From the NCBI GenBank assembly GCA_038503065.1, contig JBCAMK010000015.1:1-64000 (forward strand): a stretch of DNA of 64,000 nt, written 5' to 3'. The notes beneath the pieces are model-generated. The model ran no database searches. It was not told the origin of the DNA and saw only the letters and a list, made by a program, of their open reading frames with translations. A program made the translations under genes and the position numbers. The DNA comes from Paragyromitra xinjiangensis (taxonomy: Eukaryota; Ascomycota; Pezizomycetes; Pezizales; Discinaceae). Position 1 is the first letter of the stretch. Every line of letters starts with the position of its first letter. Of this stretch, positions 12,276 through 23,226 are shown in pieces.

Positions 12276-12988
12276 GAGTGAGAGGGAACCGAGTGATGGC
12301 CCATGTCCGTATGACCATCAGCCATGAAGTCTATGGCCGTAGGAATACCAGGTAGGGACAAATAAGTCTTAAATGAATCTTACATGTCTCTACCTCTACC
12401 GCCCGATTTACTCAGGAGTACATGTAAGTACACTACTACCCTTGATCTAAAAAACCTGGCACGAACTATTATAGTCACTGGACTATACAAGTTTCTATAC
12501 TCTCTTGATTTTTTGCCAGTAGCTTGCCCATGAAATCAATGGGTGCCACTAGTCATCCGTCAGAATAGCCAGATGCAGATTACTTACGCAACTTTGCCAA
12601 AGCCTGGCCTAGAGGATTGAAGATATTATGTCTAGTCCAATAATCATAGACAGTCACTCGAGCACAATCCGCCGCTCGATGAAAGGGTCGAGTGATAATA
12701 AGTGATAAATAATTCATTCGAAATAATAACTTTACGCTATCCGACTCCGGCACCTGCCATTCATGCATTGCGTGCAGAGTTTACTATGAAAACGGAAGTG
12801 CGCGGAAAGGAGAAAAATGTTTTCTTAAATAAACCGAAGAACTCCTCAAGCTTGACGCTGCTAAGCAGCCAGTTTCAAAGCCCCGGTGAGTAAAGCGAAT
12901 ACATATTAATTGAAGAGAGCGAAACCTACAAAGAGAGAACTGCTTACCAATCATTCTAATCCACCCCTACCATTACCACTTACTCACA

Positions 12989-13801
12989 CTAAGTCATGAA
13001 TGTTGAATGAAAACCCCACCAAGCTTCATACGTCGCTCTCCCCTCCTCAAACACCATCGCCCACCCAAAATTAACAAGCACAACACACTCCTCCCCTCTC
13101 TCCCCGGCCAAAAGCATATTCTCGCCGTCCAACGAGTTATGCGCAACCCCACACTCATTCAACTTATCTACCGCCCTTGTGGCGGAGCTATGCAACTCCG
13201 CCAACCTAAACCTCGCCTCACGCCTCTCGAAGCCTTCTGGCAGAGTCTTCAGCTTGTCTTGGAGAGAAGCCACAGTTATCCCTGGTTCTATCAACTCGGT
13301 CAATACGGCCTTACACGCTTCGGGCGGGGTTCCGTGAATGGTCCACGCGCCGTAGAAGAACGGGAGCTCTGTTCCCTGGATGGTATAACACTTTTCATAG
13401 GCACTCAGCTCATCGGCCAGACGACAGGACAATGGCCAATGGCAGGGGTAGAATTTCGCGGTCCATCGAGCTGGGGCAGCATTGTTGCAGTCGAGGAGGA
13501 CGGCAACGTTGCGTGTGAGGAGCCGCTCGACGTACATACAGATGGTCGTGGTACTAGATGGGGTGTGGTGCGGAGTGGGAGGGTGGGGGGTGCGGCTGGT
13601 GTGATAGCGCTGCCATCGGCAGTGGGGTGCGGCGCGGGGATGGTGGCGAGCGGTGATGGAAGTGTAGGTGGCGGTGTCGCATTCTAGGATGACTTGGGTG
13701 TGGGGCTTCCAGGGGGAGTAGCGGGTTATGCGGTTGTCCACGTGCTGTGGAGTGACCGTTGGAGAGGACACGTGACCGTTCTGATCTGAACCTGATGCCA
13801 T
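12989..13801 (-). CDS. Small protein-kinase-like protein, predicted pseudokinase
   Basis: A single exon of 270 codons starts at the ATG of MASGSDQNGH. The first half is basic and histidine/proline-rich. The second half resembles the C-terminal part of small fungal kinase-like proteins: ELIEPGITVASLQDK, then CGVAHNSLDGENMLL in the catalytic-loop position and VVLVNFGWAMVF in the DFG position. The loop keeps His and the metal-binding Asn, but the catalytic Asp is Ser (HNSL for HRDL) and DFG is NFG, so phosphotransfer is unlikely. No glycine-rich loop or activation segment follows; the protein ends 18 residues after the motif. It may be a decayed or regulatory copy. The long open frame on the other strand (13007-13687) is its shadow. 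Confidence 0.6.
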   Translation of the reverse strand: MASGSDQNGHVSSPTVTPQHVDNRITRYSPWKPHTQVILECDTATYTSITARHHPRAAPHCRWQRYHTSRTPHPPTPHHTPSSTTTICMYVERLLTRNVAVLLDCNNAAPARWTAKFYPCHWPLSCRLADELSAYEKCYTIQGTELPFFYGAWTIHGTPPEACKAVLTELIEPGITVASLQDKLKTLPEGFERREARFRLAELHSSATRAVDKLNECGVAHNSLDGENMLLAGERGEECVVLVNFGWAMVFEEGRATYEAWWGFHSTFMT

Positions 13802-13821
13802 GTTGGGTTGGGGAGGGGTGG

Positions 13822-13878
13822 AGTAGAAGTAGAAGTAGAGTATTGTAGAGTAGAAGTAGAAGTAGAACTAGAAGTACA
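13822..13878. repeat. GTAGAA microsatellite
   Basis: Imperfect (GTAGAA)n just upstream of the kinase-like start codon on the minus strand, so it lies in the presumed promoter or 5' UTR as a pyrimidine-rich tract. Confidence 0.8.
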
Positions 13879-14329
13879 GGTTCAAGTATTTAGACTCATC
13901 TCGCCTGGCTGAGACATGCCAAGTCTGCCGCTAAGAGACTTGTGGCGCTCGTTGTGGCGCATCTGACTTTCAGCTGCTACGAGTGATACGTTGTGCACGT
14001 GTCTCTCGCGACAGTTCTACTTATTTACTAAGCACTACAGGCAGTACTATCATGTAATTATAAGGAAAATACAGATCCTCAGTAGGCGATATTAATCGGT
14101 TCATACAGTTGTAATTGAACCTATCCTATTTATGATGTCTTGGCTAACAAGTCGGACCGTGTAGTACAAGGGAACCGGTTTAAGCCACCTCGCTCTTTAT
14201 ATGGATGCTGATGCAAGAGTCCGGTGAAGTCACCCCTCACATGTGGGGCATAGAAGTACTATATCGACTCGGTTGATTTCTCGAGAAAATCACCACCATT
14301 TTACTCCTCATCCAGCTGGGATAACATCA

Positions 14330-16252
14330 ATGCCATCATCTCCACAGAAAATCATCAAAGAAGTGGAGGAAAGACCTCTTCTCCCGGGTCAACCTGCACC
14401 CATCCAAGTGGAGGGGAAGACGGAAGAAAGACCACTCCTTCAATCAGCAGAAAACCAGCCTCCAGGCTTGTTTCAACTGCGTGCTAGCACGTACGACATA
14501 ATCTGGGTTGTTTCTTTTCGGCTCATCGCGATAACCATTATCGTTGCCTGCCTCACGCTCGGAGCTAAGAAGCAAGTCTTCGGGCTGAAGGAACAAAATG
14601 TCAAGGTTTCCATCGTGTCGACTGTTTTCAACCTCCCTGTCGATGCTCAACTTGCTATCTTCGGTTTGGTCAACAAACTTCTCGATTACCTGGTGGAGGA
14701 CGCGCTTTTTCACATATGCGGGATGACCCTGACTACCTGGATGGCGCTCACCAAGATCGGTGCACGTACGATCGATTTTCAAATGCAGGACGAGATGACG
14801 AAACCTTGGATCACTGTCATGAACTTTGTGCAGCGTTTCAAGCTTCTGGGCTGGGGGGGCGTTGGATTTCTGGGGCTTCTGCGATATTTGGCATCGTTCG
14901 CTACGGCGGCCTGTGTGCTCCTGTTGGGTGCGAGTGTGAATACTATAGGAATTCCGAAAGAGAGATGGACTGCCGGTAAGGATCTTTGGACCGATCGATA
15001 TCTCATCAACTCCATCGAATGGGGCGGGGTGGAAAACATCGCTTACAACATGGGCTTTTCATTCGAGGGAATCCAAAACAGATCTCTTTCGATAATAGCC
15101 TCCCAGTGCTGGCTCGTCACCTCGGGGTTGTGGTTGACCGCGAACAAGGATGGTTGGATCAAAGTATACGAGGACACGAACGGAGTTTGGAATAAAGGTT
15201 CTGCACAGAAGATCACGGGGGTTAGGGTTGATGACAGGATCGTCTCCAGTTTATCGATCCAGGGCAATGCGGTGTATGATATGTGGAAATCGCAGGCGGC
15301 GAACGGGTCATCGGATGCCCGGAACTCCTTTGGTTGGACGGGAGCATTCAATCTTACCTTACCAATCGGCGTGGTTTCTTGTGTTGAAAACACGACGGAT
15401 CTCGACCAAGAGACGGTTGGTGTTGTCAGCCCAGGCGTTGAAGGCACTGCGGTGATGGGGATTTTATTCGGAAACTCGCCGGCGAAATTATTCCCAGGAG
15501 CGACTTGCACATTTACGCTGCGACAGGGCCAATATGAAGTGCATTCCTGGATCATCGATGAATCCCAGCCGGATATTTCGATTGACAACTACGGTACAAA
15601 CCGGTATTTAAACGTCACGTTCCGCGAATCACAGGAGGAGAACCGAAAAATGCTGACGAAAGTGGCGGATACCTTCCGAGAGATCATTCCAACCATGAAT
15701 GACCTATCCCGTCCTAATGGATTTGTTCAGCATGTGTTATCCATTCGCGATAATCTCCTTAAAATAGGTCTCAGCAGTCCGAATAGTGGAGTTGGTCTCG
15801 CGCTTGTAGTAGCCGGAATGGTGCAACATATCTTTACCATGGCAGAGTGGGAGTTGGTAGGAATTGACCCAGGAAAAGACCTTGTTCGGTCAACCGGCGT
15901 AAGATATCAGGTTTATGGCTCTGGCCCGCGGCTCGCTTGGGAATGGGCAATAGCAACGGTTCTTGCTATCATTTTACTCCTTCTGATTTACGATCTTTTC
16001 CTTACACTGAGTCAACGAATAAATGTGGGGGAGTGGCTTTCGCTGTCGGGAATGATGGTTGCTGCCAATTATGCCGATAGGATGCCTTCTGTAAATGATG
16101 GGTTCGTCGGAGCCGAAAACGAAACCATTCAGAAGACATCTTACTTTATCAGAAAGTTGGGTTTGGGCAATCCACAACTCACAGATGATCCTAATTCTGG
16201 TTCCATTCTATCAAAAATGACCGGTTCGACGGAGGCCGACATCGAAATATAG
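14330..16252 (+). CDS. Fungal multi-span membrane protein of unknown function (640 aa)
   Basis: A single uninterrupted frame; the ATG at 14330 is the first in frame and the upstream extension lacks one. The first 50 residues are cytosolic-looking and contain EERPLL twice (residues 13-18 and 33-38). A membrane segment lies at about 57-78 (IIWVVSFRLIAITIIVACL), others around 120-140 and 172-203 (GFLGLLRYLASFATAACVLLL). A long mixed region with possible N-glycosylation sites (NRSL, NGSS, NLTL, NTTD) would be exposed outside or in a lumen. A last hydrophobic helix (WAIATVLAIILLLLIYDLF) sits near 550-570. This topology is common in uncharacterised ascomycete proteins. I cannot name a function. Confidence 0.85.
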   Translation: MPSSPQKIIKEVEERPLLPGQPAPIQVEGKTEERPLLQSAENQPPGLFQLRASTYDIIWVVSFRLIAITIIVACLTLGAKKQVFGLKEQNVKVSIVSTVFNLPVDAQLAIFGLVNKLLDYLVEDALFHICGMTLTTWMALTKIGARTIDFQMQDEMTKPWITVMNFVQRFKLLGWGGVGFLGLLRYLASFATAACVLLLGASVNTIGIPKERWTAGKDLWTDRYLINSIEWGGVENIAYNMGFSFEGIQNRSLSIIASQCWLVTSGLWLTANKDGWIKVYEDTNGVWNKGSAQKITGVRVDDRIVSSLSIQGNAVYDMWKSQAANGSSDARNSFGWTGAFNLTLPIGVVSCVENTTDLDQETVGVVSPGVEGTAVMGILFGNSPAKLFPGATCTFTLRQGQYEVHSWIIDESQPDISIDNYGTNRYLNVTFRESQEENRKMLTKVADTFREIIPTMNDLSRPNGFVQHVLSIRDNLLKIGLSSPNSGVGLALVVAGMVQHIFTMAEWELVGIDPGKDLVRSTGVRYQVYGSGPRLAWEWAIATVLAIILLLLIYDLFLTLSQRINVGEWLSLSGMMVAANYADRMPSVNDGFVGAENETIQKTSYFIRKLGLGNPQLTDDPNSGSILSKMTGSTEADIEI

Positions 16253-18299
16253 TAACCTAAACATCGAACAACTCAACTACGGGTTTTCGGGGGGTAATTG
16301 TGGAAGGATTATTCTAGGAAAGTTGTATTTGATTTTGAGATAGGAGGTGATCCCAGAAAACGGCTATATAGAGGAGACTTCGGGAAAACGATTATTGGTG
16401 GGCAACTATGTACATTTATATGTATGTAAATCTATGCTGCGGTATGAGCACGAGAGAATAGCATGCTTAATCCGCTCTCGAAAGGAAATGACGTAATATG
16501 CCCGTCCAAGTTAACTATAACAAGTGTTCACGCCTGGTGTATCTTCCTTGACTATGCACTTTAGCATTTTTAAGCTCCTTAGCTAAATTCTGTAGTAGGT
16601 TAGCGTTCCCAGAAAGTTTGGGCTGGTGTTTGTAGCCGGCTCACGTGCACTACAGAAGCTCTATGACAACTTAAGATTGAGCGGGCTGTGGGCGTATAGA
16701 TCCGGGATCGGAGCGCCCCTGAACTATAGAGCTAGCAGGGCCCAACAGGGTCCTTTAACCCTTTCTTGGTCGCCATTTCGCAGTTACTTGGGCCTGGGAT
16801 TCAGGGGCCGTAATCGTCTCGGCTAAGTAGCATTCAGTTTTGGGCGCCTGCTCCGGCCAAAGCTATATTGCCTCAGTTATCTTGTAACCGTGATTCGTTT
16901 ACAGTACAGTTACCCTATAAGAATACGGGCCGGGCCGGACACTACATATTTACAGAGAAAATATTCTTACAGATGTTCATACTAAGGGAACCTCTACAGA
17001 ATAAGACCTCAAACATACCGTATTGACTGGGTTATAAGCGACTCGGGTTTTGGAGTCCAAATAAGGTTTTTGTTTCAGCCACCTTTCGGGAGCATGCTCA
17101 AAAAGGTGTTAAAGCCGAAATTGGGGGTTCAAAAAAACCCCTATGCTCGAGGAGTTCATTTTAGGGCTCTAGCCTCCTCAAGAGACCCCTTTGGGCGAGG
17201 ATCAGCGGAAAAGCCTGTGCTTTTATATCTACTGAGCACGGACTTTGTCTCAAACTCTATTTTGACCCTAAAATGGGAATTGCTTATAACCCAGTAAATA
17301 CGGTAGTAATGAAGGGCTTGGGGATGTCAATATCCCATGTCTTTTTGCTTGATGCCCCAAATTATATATGAAGGAGGTATTTGGTGACCGTTTTTGGTTT
17401 ACTTTTATCCTGGATATGAAGGATTCTCTGATATTCCCCCACTTTCTATAAGAACACACCAAGAAAAAAACCCCGAAATGATAAGAATATTCTTATATGG
17501 CGATATTCTCATTTCCCCATACAAAACATCTCGGTTCTACCACCCGCACTCTTATCCCATAATTCGGTAAAAAAATGCTGACCCCCAAGCGCGTTGGCTC
17601 AACGTACAGTTAATTGAAAAATGGCCGATGAAGAGTAAGTAAGCATTTGCCCCACCAGGTGGGTCAGCTTTACCGGATTATGAGATAGGCCAAATATTCT
17701 GAAGAAGGTATGGGCGATTGTACGGTCCTCTTTTTGTCCCATGGGTTAGGGTTGATATCACCCCGGGCTTGGCGTAATATGGACCATGGACTCCTATGAG
17801 CCCGATTACCAGCTGGAGAATCAGACTTTAGGTGCCTCGGTAGAGGCTTTCACGGCAGCGATTTAGCCTATCGGCTAGGCCCTTAGACCTATCATGATCA
17901 TATAAGCATACTTAACCCGTTCTCTTGAGGGATAGATTCGATGCTCTCAACTCTGATTACTGACGCTAGGAAGTTTGAACCCATCTCTGTATCTAGAGGG
18001 GTTTGTTTTGCTAAATCTATCGATTTTGTATTAACGAAAGTAGTAGTTTTCCTTTATTGTCAAAATACACGGCAGTAAAACTTCGGGCTGCTAGACTGCA
18101 ATTTCTTTTGAGGGGATAGCATTTCTCTTTCCGGCAATCGCAGGAACTATTGGAAAAATTGGAACCCGACTAGCGGGGTTTTAACAGCTTATACTTTACA
18201 GACATCAAACAATCCTGAACTCTAAAGAAAAATATAGTGTAGGCTGATTACACCCTAGATTCCAAATTCTATGAATTCCCGCGTGTACAGTTACAGAAA
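16253..18299. other. Intergenic region with one MITE-like element
   Basis: No gene is supported. It contains the 286-bp TIR element at 17018-17303, a GGGTTAGGGTT telomere-like word at 17743-17753 and an AT-rich palindromic word (ATAAGAATATTCTTAT) near 17480. Confidence 0.4.
17018..17303. mobile_element. 286-bp MITE-like element with TA flanks
   Basis: The ends CCGTATTGACTGGGTTATAA (17018 onward) and its inverted partner (to 17303) match over 22 nt with one mismatch. Weaker similarity continues inward for about 30 nt. TA lies at 17016-17017 and 17304-17305. No coding capacity. Confidence 0.65.
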
Positions 18300-18332
18300 C
18301 TACCTGTAGGTGTCACTATTCCATCCATGTGG

Positions 18333-18628
18333 CAAATTGTATTCTGCGCTAGGTGTTTCGGTGTTCGTCGGCGCAAATGTTAAAAAAGCATCTTCAAAGA
18401 AATTTGGACTGTTCTTCTCACTTGAAGAGTTTGAAGGAAGTCTCAGATGGTCTGATGCCAGAGGATCAGAGATACTCGCACGTCTTGAAGGATATTCCGA
18501 GAGGTCAGGGGTCGAAGCTGATAACCCTAGACAGGTATCCGTTTCAAGAGGGACCTTCGAAGAGGAACCTCTGGGTAGGGACTGATCAAGAACACTGGGT
18601 CAGCATTGCGAAAGATGAACCAAATTGA
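18333..18628 (+). pseudogene. Frameshifted relic of a fungal C2H2-type protein
   Basis: Two frames together encode a zinc-finger half. One gives FCARCFGVRRRK; the next gives MLKKHLQRNLDC after a shift of one base at about 18375-18378 (an A-run). Spacing between the second Cys and the His (11 residues) equals that of the finger in the minus-strand gene next door (CGTC..11..H). The frame continues through SDGLMPEDQRY, like the acidic stretch after the finger in this family, and ends at 18628. No start codon, first finger or upstream exons are seen. Its last 29 bp overlap the 3' end of the facing gene. A sequencing slip in the A-run cannot be excluded. Confidence 0.45.
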
Positions 18629-19935
18629 ATCGAGGGCCAGATATCGAACTCACATCATTCAAGTTGATCGTCGATAGCTGGCAAGTCCCATCCTCCAAGC
18701 CAGTTCCGAGAATTTCCGGATCTATCTCAGGAGGTTCACCATTTCCAGCTACAAGAAGCATCTCAATTGTTTCTGGGTCACCCGATAACCCTGGGGGGTG
18801 GGGTTCAGTATACCGGCACACAAGCTATTACTCTGCGATCTAGACATACCTTTCATTGAATCAACAAATCGGATATAATCAGGAGATTGTTGAAACATTC
18901 TGTGGACCTCAGGCATGCTTAGGGCTAACCAATTCCTGAAGTGTTGCCAATATATATCACTTGCATTGCTGTGGCCTTATGTCAGTAGTAGCTGTTAGCA
19001 GCCGCCAAAGGTATGGGTCGGAAGATTCCACCTACTTTGATTGCAGCAGGCGGGAGGCTTAAATCCCTGACTAACAGCGGGTGGAACAAATTTGCTATCG
19101 GGTACGGGCCGACCGGGGAATAGAATCCTGAAAACTTGAGACCAAGTCTGGTTCTTCGGTTGTAATAGCTTGTCCTTCGCTGAAGTATCGTCATCCACTT
19201 TTTCGAAGCCACCTTCTGGCGCAGTACATGAGACTCTCAGTTCATGTTTACGAAGTATTCCACGTTCTCCACGGAACCCACAGGTTCCGCATTGTTCAGG
19301 CTTGGTATGCTTTCTTCGGATATGCTCCCTGAATTTGAAGGCTTTAGTATTAGTTCGAATGGTATCACGGAGGTGAGAACTCTGATCATTTCAACTAACT
19401 TGAGCTTGGAAGCTTCTACTCCCTCAGTCCTGCATTTTACAAGCTCTTCCCCCGACCGGTACTTCGAATCGTTTGGGTCATTTAGATAATAGGGACAGGC
19501 ATATCTCTGGCATATTTTCCGACGGGTTTTAGGGCCGTTGTTGCGATTCGGCTCTCCATCACCCTTAGATGGTTCGAAGGTCTCTTCATCGTCCCCTGGT
19601 TCGAACAGTCTTTTTCGGCAACCATGTGATCTAGGGTTCTGTAAGAGTAGATTTGACCTGCTCTCGCTACATTGGCCGGGGTTCTGGCTATCGCGTGGAA
19701 CAGCTTTCCCAAATTCTATTGTTTCAACGTCAAATATTTCATCATCACACGACGTGGGAGAAGTCGAGACCACCAAATCAACGCCGGGGTGTATCTCTCG
19801 GCCCGCGTTTGATTGGGGAATTTCATTATTTCGCTTCCTACCACTTAGCTGAGGTGAATCAATGGTATTTGAGTGATGGTTCTGACGAGAAGTATGATGG
19901 GGCAGCTCGGTATGAAAAGCGCTAGACTCGTCCAA
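18600..19935 (-). CDS. Fungal C2H2-type zinc-finger protein, 5' end unresolved (about 392 aa)
   Basis: Exons 19935-19420, 19381-19036, 18975-18850 and 18790-18600 join in phase. The last two introns are 60 and 59 nt. The first is either 38 nt (19419-19382) or 59 nt (19440-19382, which would drop the residues KCRTEG). The N-terminal 135 residues are disordered and polar. Then comes YACPYYLNDP, the hallmark start of a fungal family of predicted nucleic-acid binders, followed by HIRRKHTKPEQCGTC, LRKHELRVSC and WSQVFRILFPGRPVPDS, in the family order. The C-terminal region (FRNWLALSMPEV) is helical. The open frame begins without an ATG: the first codon is TTG and a stop lies just upstream. A missing upstream exon or a truncated gene is likely. 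Function unknown; a regulator is the usual guess. Confidence 0.6.
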
Positions 19936-20680
19936 TGGTCTTTTATGGCATACCCAGAGTTAGAGACGAGATCTTTAGATTAAATAGGAGGGGTGGACCT
20001 CACGTCGACTTTGTACGGTCACAGTCCGTTTTGTAATGGATAAGTAGGGTGGGTTCACGGCTCAGATGTGTAAGTCCCCGGGATACTGCATTCCAAGGTT
20101 CGACGTATTTCTGTTCCCCAACCAACCAATTCTCAAAAGGTGAGATCTCCGTAGCGTTCTTTTCGACTGTTTCACCACTTGGACTATTGAAGCAGTCAGT
20201 AGGTAAACCTAACCCTTCTGATCTTGATCAAAGTTCGTGGCGGGAGGTGCAGCGATTGAGGAACCGTGTCATATCTGTAACATGCAGACCACCGCAGGCT
20301 CCCTGGCCCCGCCACGGGTGATTATGGAGCAGCGATATACCTGTGGATGGGTCGGTTCCCAAGAATGGAATCTATTTTAAGGATGGCCCGACAAGTTTCA
20401 GGGCTCATTTCCAGTGTGGGAAACACATGAGCTGCAAGAGAGCGGTAAGGAGGCATTATACGCAGCTTTCGATTAGGTGATTGGTTTCTAGGCGCAGGAA
20501 GAAAATATACACTGTTTGGAGCTCCTGAAGATGTAACACGAGAGGCGTTCCTGGTATTAGGACTGCGATACGTGGGTGAAAAGTAGGACGAGTCTCGAAA
20601 CGGGTACAAAAACGAACAGTTCGATTGTAGTCTTCGAAAGATGGGACCTAGGAAGCAAGATATGCGTACAAAACGACTAC
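19936..20680. other. Gap upstream of the C2H2 gene
   Basis: No gene recognised. It probably contains the promoter, and perhaps a missing first exon, of the minus-strand C2H2 gene. Open frames at 20049-20321 (+) and 20322-20687 (-) have no recognisable motif. Confidence 0.3.
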
Positions 20681-20960
20681 CTCTCACCTACTCTCACCTA
20701 CTCTCACCTGCTCTCACCTGCTCTCACCCGCTCTCACCTGCTCTCACCTACTCTCACCAGCTCCCACCAACTCCCACCAACTCCCACCTACTATTGCCCA
20801 CTCTCATTTGTTTTCGTCTACTCTCATCTGCCTAAACTCACTCTCGCCTGCCTCTACCTGCTCTCGCCTACTCTCGCCTACTCTCACCTGCTCTCACCTA
20901 CTCTCACCTGCTCACGAACCTGCACTCGCCTACTCTCACCCACTCTCACCCACCATCATC
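20681..20960. repeat. 10-bp minisatellite (CTCTCACCTR)n
   Basis: Roughly 28 unit lengths of CTCTCACCTA/G. They are near-perfect at 20681-20760, diverge in the middle (CTCCCACCAA, CTCTCATTTG) and are near-perfect again to about 20960. The unit has no stop in any plus frame, so long open frames across it (20576-21010, 20808-21287) are artefacts giving decapeptide repeats. The minus strand reads GGTGAGAGTA, resembling a splice donor. Confidence 0.9.
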
Positions 20961-23226
20961 CGCTCCCACTTCTTCCCATTCTCATACACCTCCCAATGGC
21001 TCTTGCTTAGTACATTAATTAAACTTATCCCGCCTTCTCTCCTCTCCTCCATGCCGCATTCCCTCATCTTTCTTCAGTTCCTTCGCCCCTTCCTCACCAT
21101 CCTTAGCCTCTTGAGACATTCTTTTTTCTTCTGCACGGTTCATTCAACCTTCGCTCAGCCTTTTATCCCGTTTCCTGCAGTCTCTCGCTCTAGCCTTTAC
21201 CTATCCATCTACCAAAATCTTGCTCGCGATCATTCACGCCTAAACCTTATTCACGTTGTGCGTTCACATTTACAAGCCTGCCACTAGGCAATCTTTCAGG
21301 TGTAGTTGTGACCTTCGCGAGTCGGTTTTGTCTTTCCTTGCGCTTTCGGGGCGATTAGTATTTCTGTATACTCCGCTGGGGTTAGCCCACAGTGTTCATT
21401 ACGCTATGGAATATACGCGTCTTCGCCAGCGAGGAGCTACCTATTCGAGTGATGGCTGGTGCAACTATGAACAAATTCTAACCCTAGCCCTACTCAAAAC
21501 ATCCATAATAATAATAATAATGCTTCATATTCACATGCAGCCCGAAGGTTATGGCGGCGCTCAAAACACCTAGCCAGGAGGAGCGACGAATTTCAACGAC
21601 GTATAGCCGGGCAAGGTATTTCACTGCCACTCTATAAAGCTTTCTGGCAAGAAATTACCAACGATAGCAAAAATTAGTCGGAGTTGGAAATGCCCCTATG
21701 AGAGATCCCCATACAATATACCAGCATTAAGCTAATAAAGTTTGCTGCTAGATCAAGGAGAAAACAGACCGTACAAGGTTTTTTTAGATGCTAGGGCGAA
21801 TCCTCTTTAGCCCTAGGCCCTGGTGCCTTGCACTAGGCCTGGTCTAATACTGTCGGTATTAAGGCAAGGGTTAGGGTTGCCCTAGAGATAAGGCTTACTG
21901 TACCCATCAGGTTGTAAGGCAAAGTCAGTGGTCTCAAGTTGGCTCAAGTTACTAAGAACAGAACCCAAACAAGGCAAAGAACCTACTTCGTTTAGGCTAA
22001 CTAAACCATGAGATACCCACTGAGTTATCTAGCTAGCCCTAGGGTGAGCCCCTAGGAAAAACGTTCGGCTACAGCTCGAAGCAAAGTAAAATGAATAGAG
22101 TGAAAATTGAGAGCTCAGCTCTAGAACGCATTCCCTAAGGGAAAGGGGCTATTGAGAGTGAAGCAGCTCTTTTATCATAATCGTAGTCGGCAGAGCTTAT
22201 AAGAGTACATTTAGCCATCTTGCCTTCCGCAACAATGAAGTTCGCCTTCTAAATGACATCTATAAAGCCACACGACGATAAATTTAAGAACAAGAGCCCC
22301 TAGACCCCTAAAATAATATACTGGCTTGGGGAGAAATATGCGAGTTTCGTTACATTTACATGTATACATACATGTCTCTCGCTGACAAAGCTTACTGCCG
22401 ACGCGGCATCATGGCAACAGACTACATGTACACTGCCGTTCAGGGAGTCCTGGCACCCCCGGCCCACCAAGCAGGGTGAGATCATGACTTCTGCTGTAAG
22501 TAGTCATATAAAGTGTTGAAATACTGCTTTGTATCTCATAGTTCGCACACATTTTTTCTACTATCCAGCTTCTTCGTGATTTTTTCGTTGCGGCGCCCGA
22601 TAACAGGGGTGCCAGGACTTTCTGAACGGTACTGTACATGTATGAATCGGGTATTCAATGTGAGATGCTACTGGAGTATGTGAGCAGGGATAAGCGTCAA
22701 ATCAAGAGAGCTTTAGCTAGAAATGGCAATTTTGTACAGCTTGGCCATGTCAACTGCTTTTCCCGATGTGAATACAAAAACCCGAAACCTTCAGGCTCAC
22801 TTATGTAAGAGCCATCTAGTTCAGCTTTCAAGTCTACATGCGGTCTGTTATGGTTACAAACTTCTTTCCCCTTAATAACACTCTATGCTCGGCTCCATGG
22901 CCTTGCCACTTGGTATTACGATACATCGCTACATGTAACTACAAGGGCAACACATTGAGGAGAGCGTATATTAGTAAACGTCATGCAACTGACTAATAGC
23001 GTGCCAAGAAGTGGCACAGCACGGGACTGCTCGCTAACAGTAAATTTTCACAATCACTTAGTAGCGCCCATAGAGTTTGTTAAATAGTAGATTCTGGCTG
23101 CCAAAATAGGTAGAAGAGGGTAACCCTAACCCCGTGGCCTGGCTGCCAAGGGTTGAGATGACTAAGTAACTAGCACTTTGCTTGTGCGCCAGAGTAGGCT
23201 GGCGTGCTTGGTGGCCAGAGGGAGGA

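Larger units (their letters stand above)
9084..12988. other. Intergenic region with two TIR elements
   Basis: No gene is supported. The region holds a 269-bp foldback (9379-9647), a roughly 800-bp TIR element (10119-10915) and a short ATCG simple repeat near 12250. Minus-strand open frames around 11.7-12.4 kb are low-complexity and look non-coding. Confidence 0.4.

Noticed and set aside
13007..13687. 226-codon plus-strand frame
   Set aside because: Shadow of the kinase-like gene; no motif of its own.
20576..21287. Long plus-strand frames with repeated SHLLSP-type decapeptides
   Set aside because: Reading of the stop-free 10-bp minisatellite; no start context, no domain.
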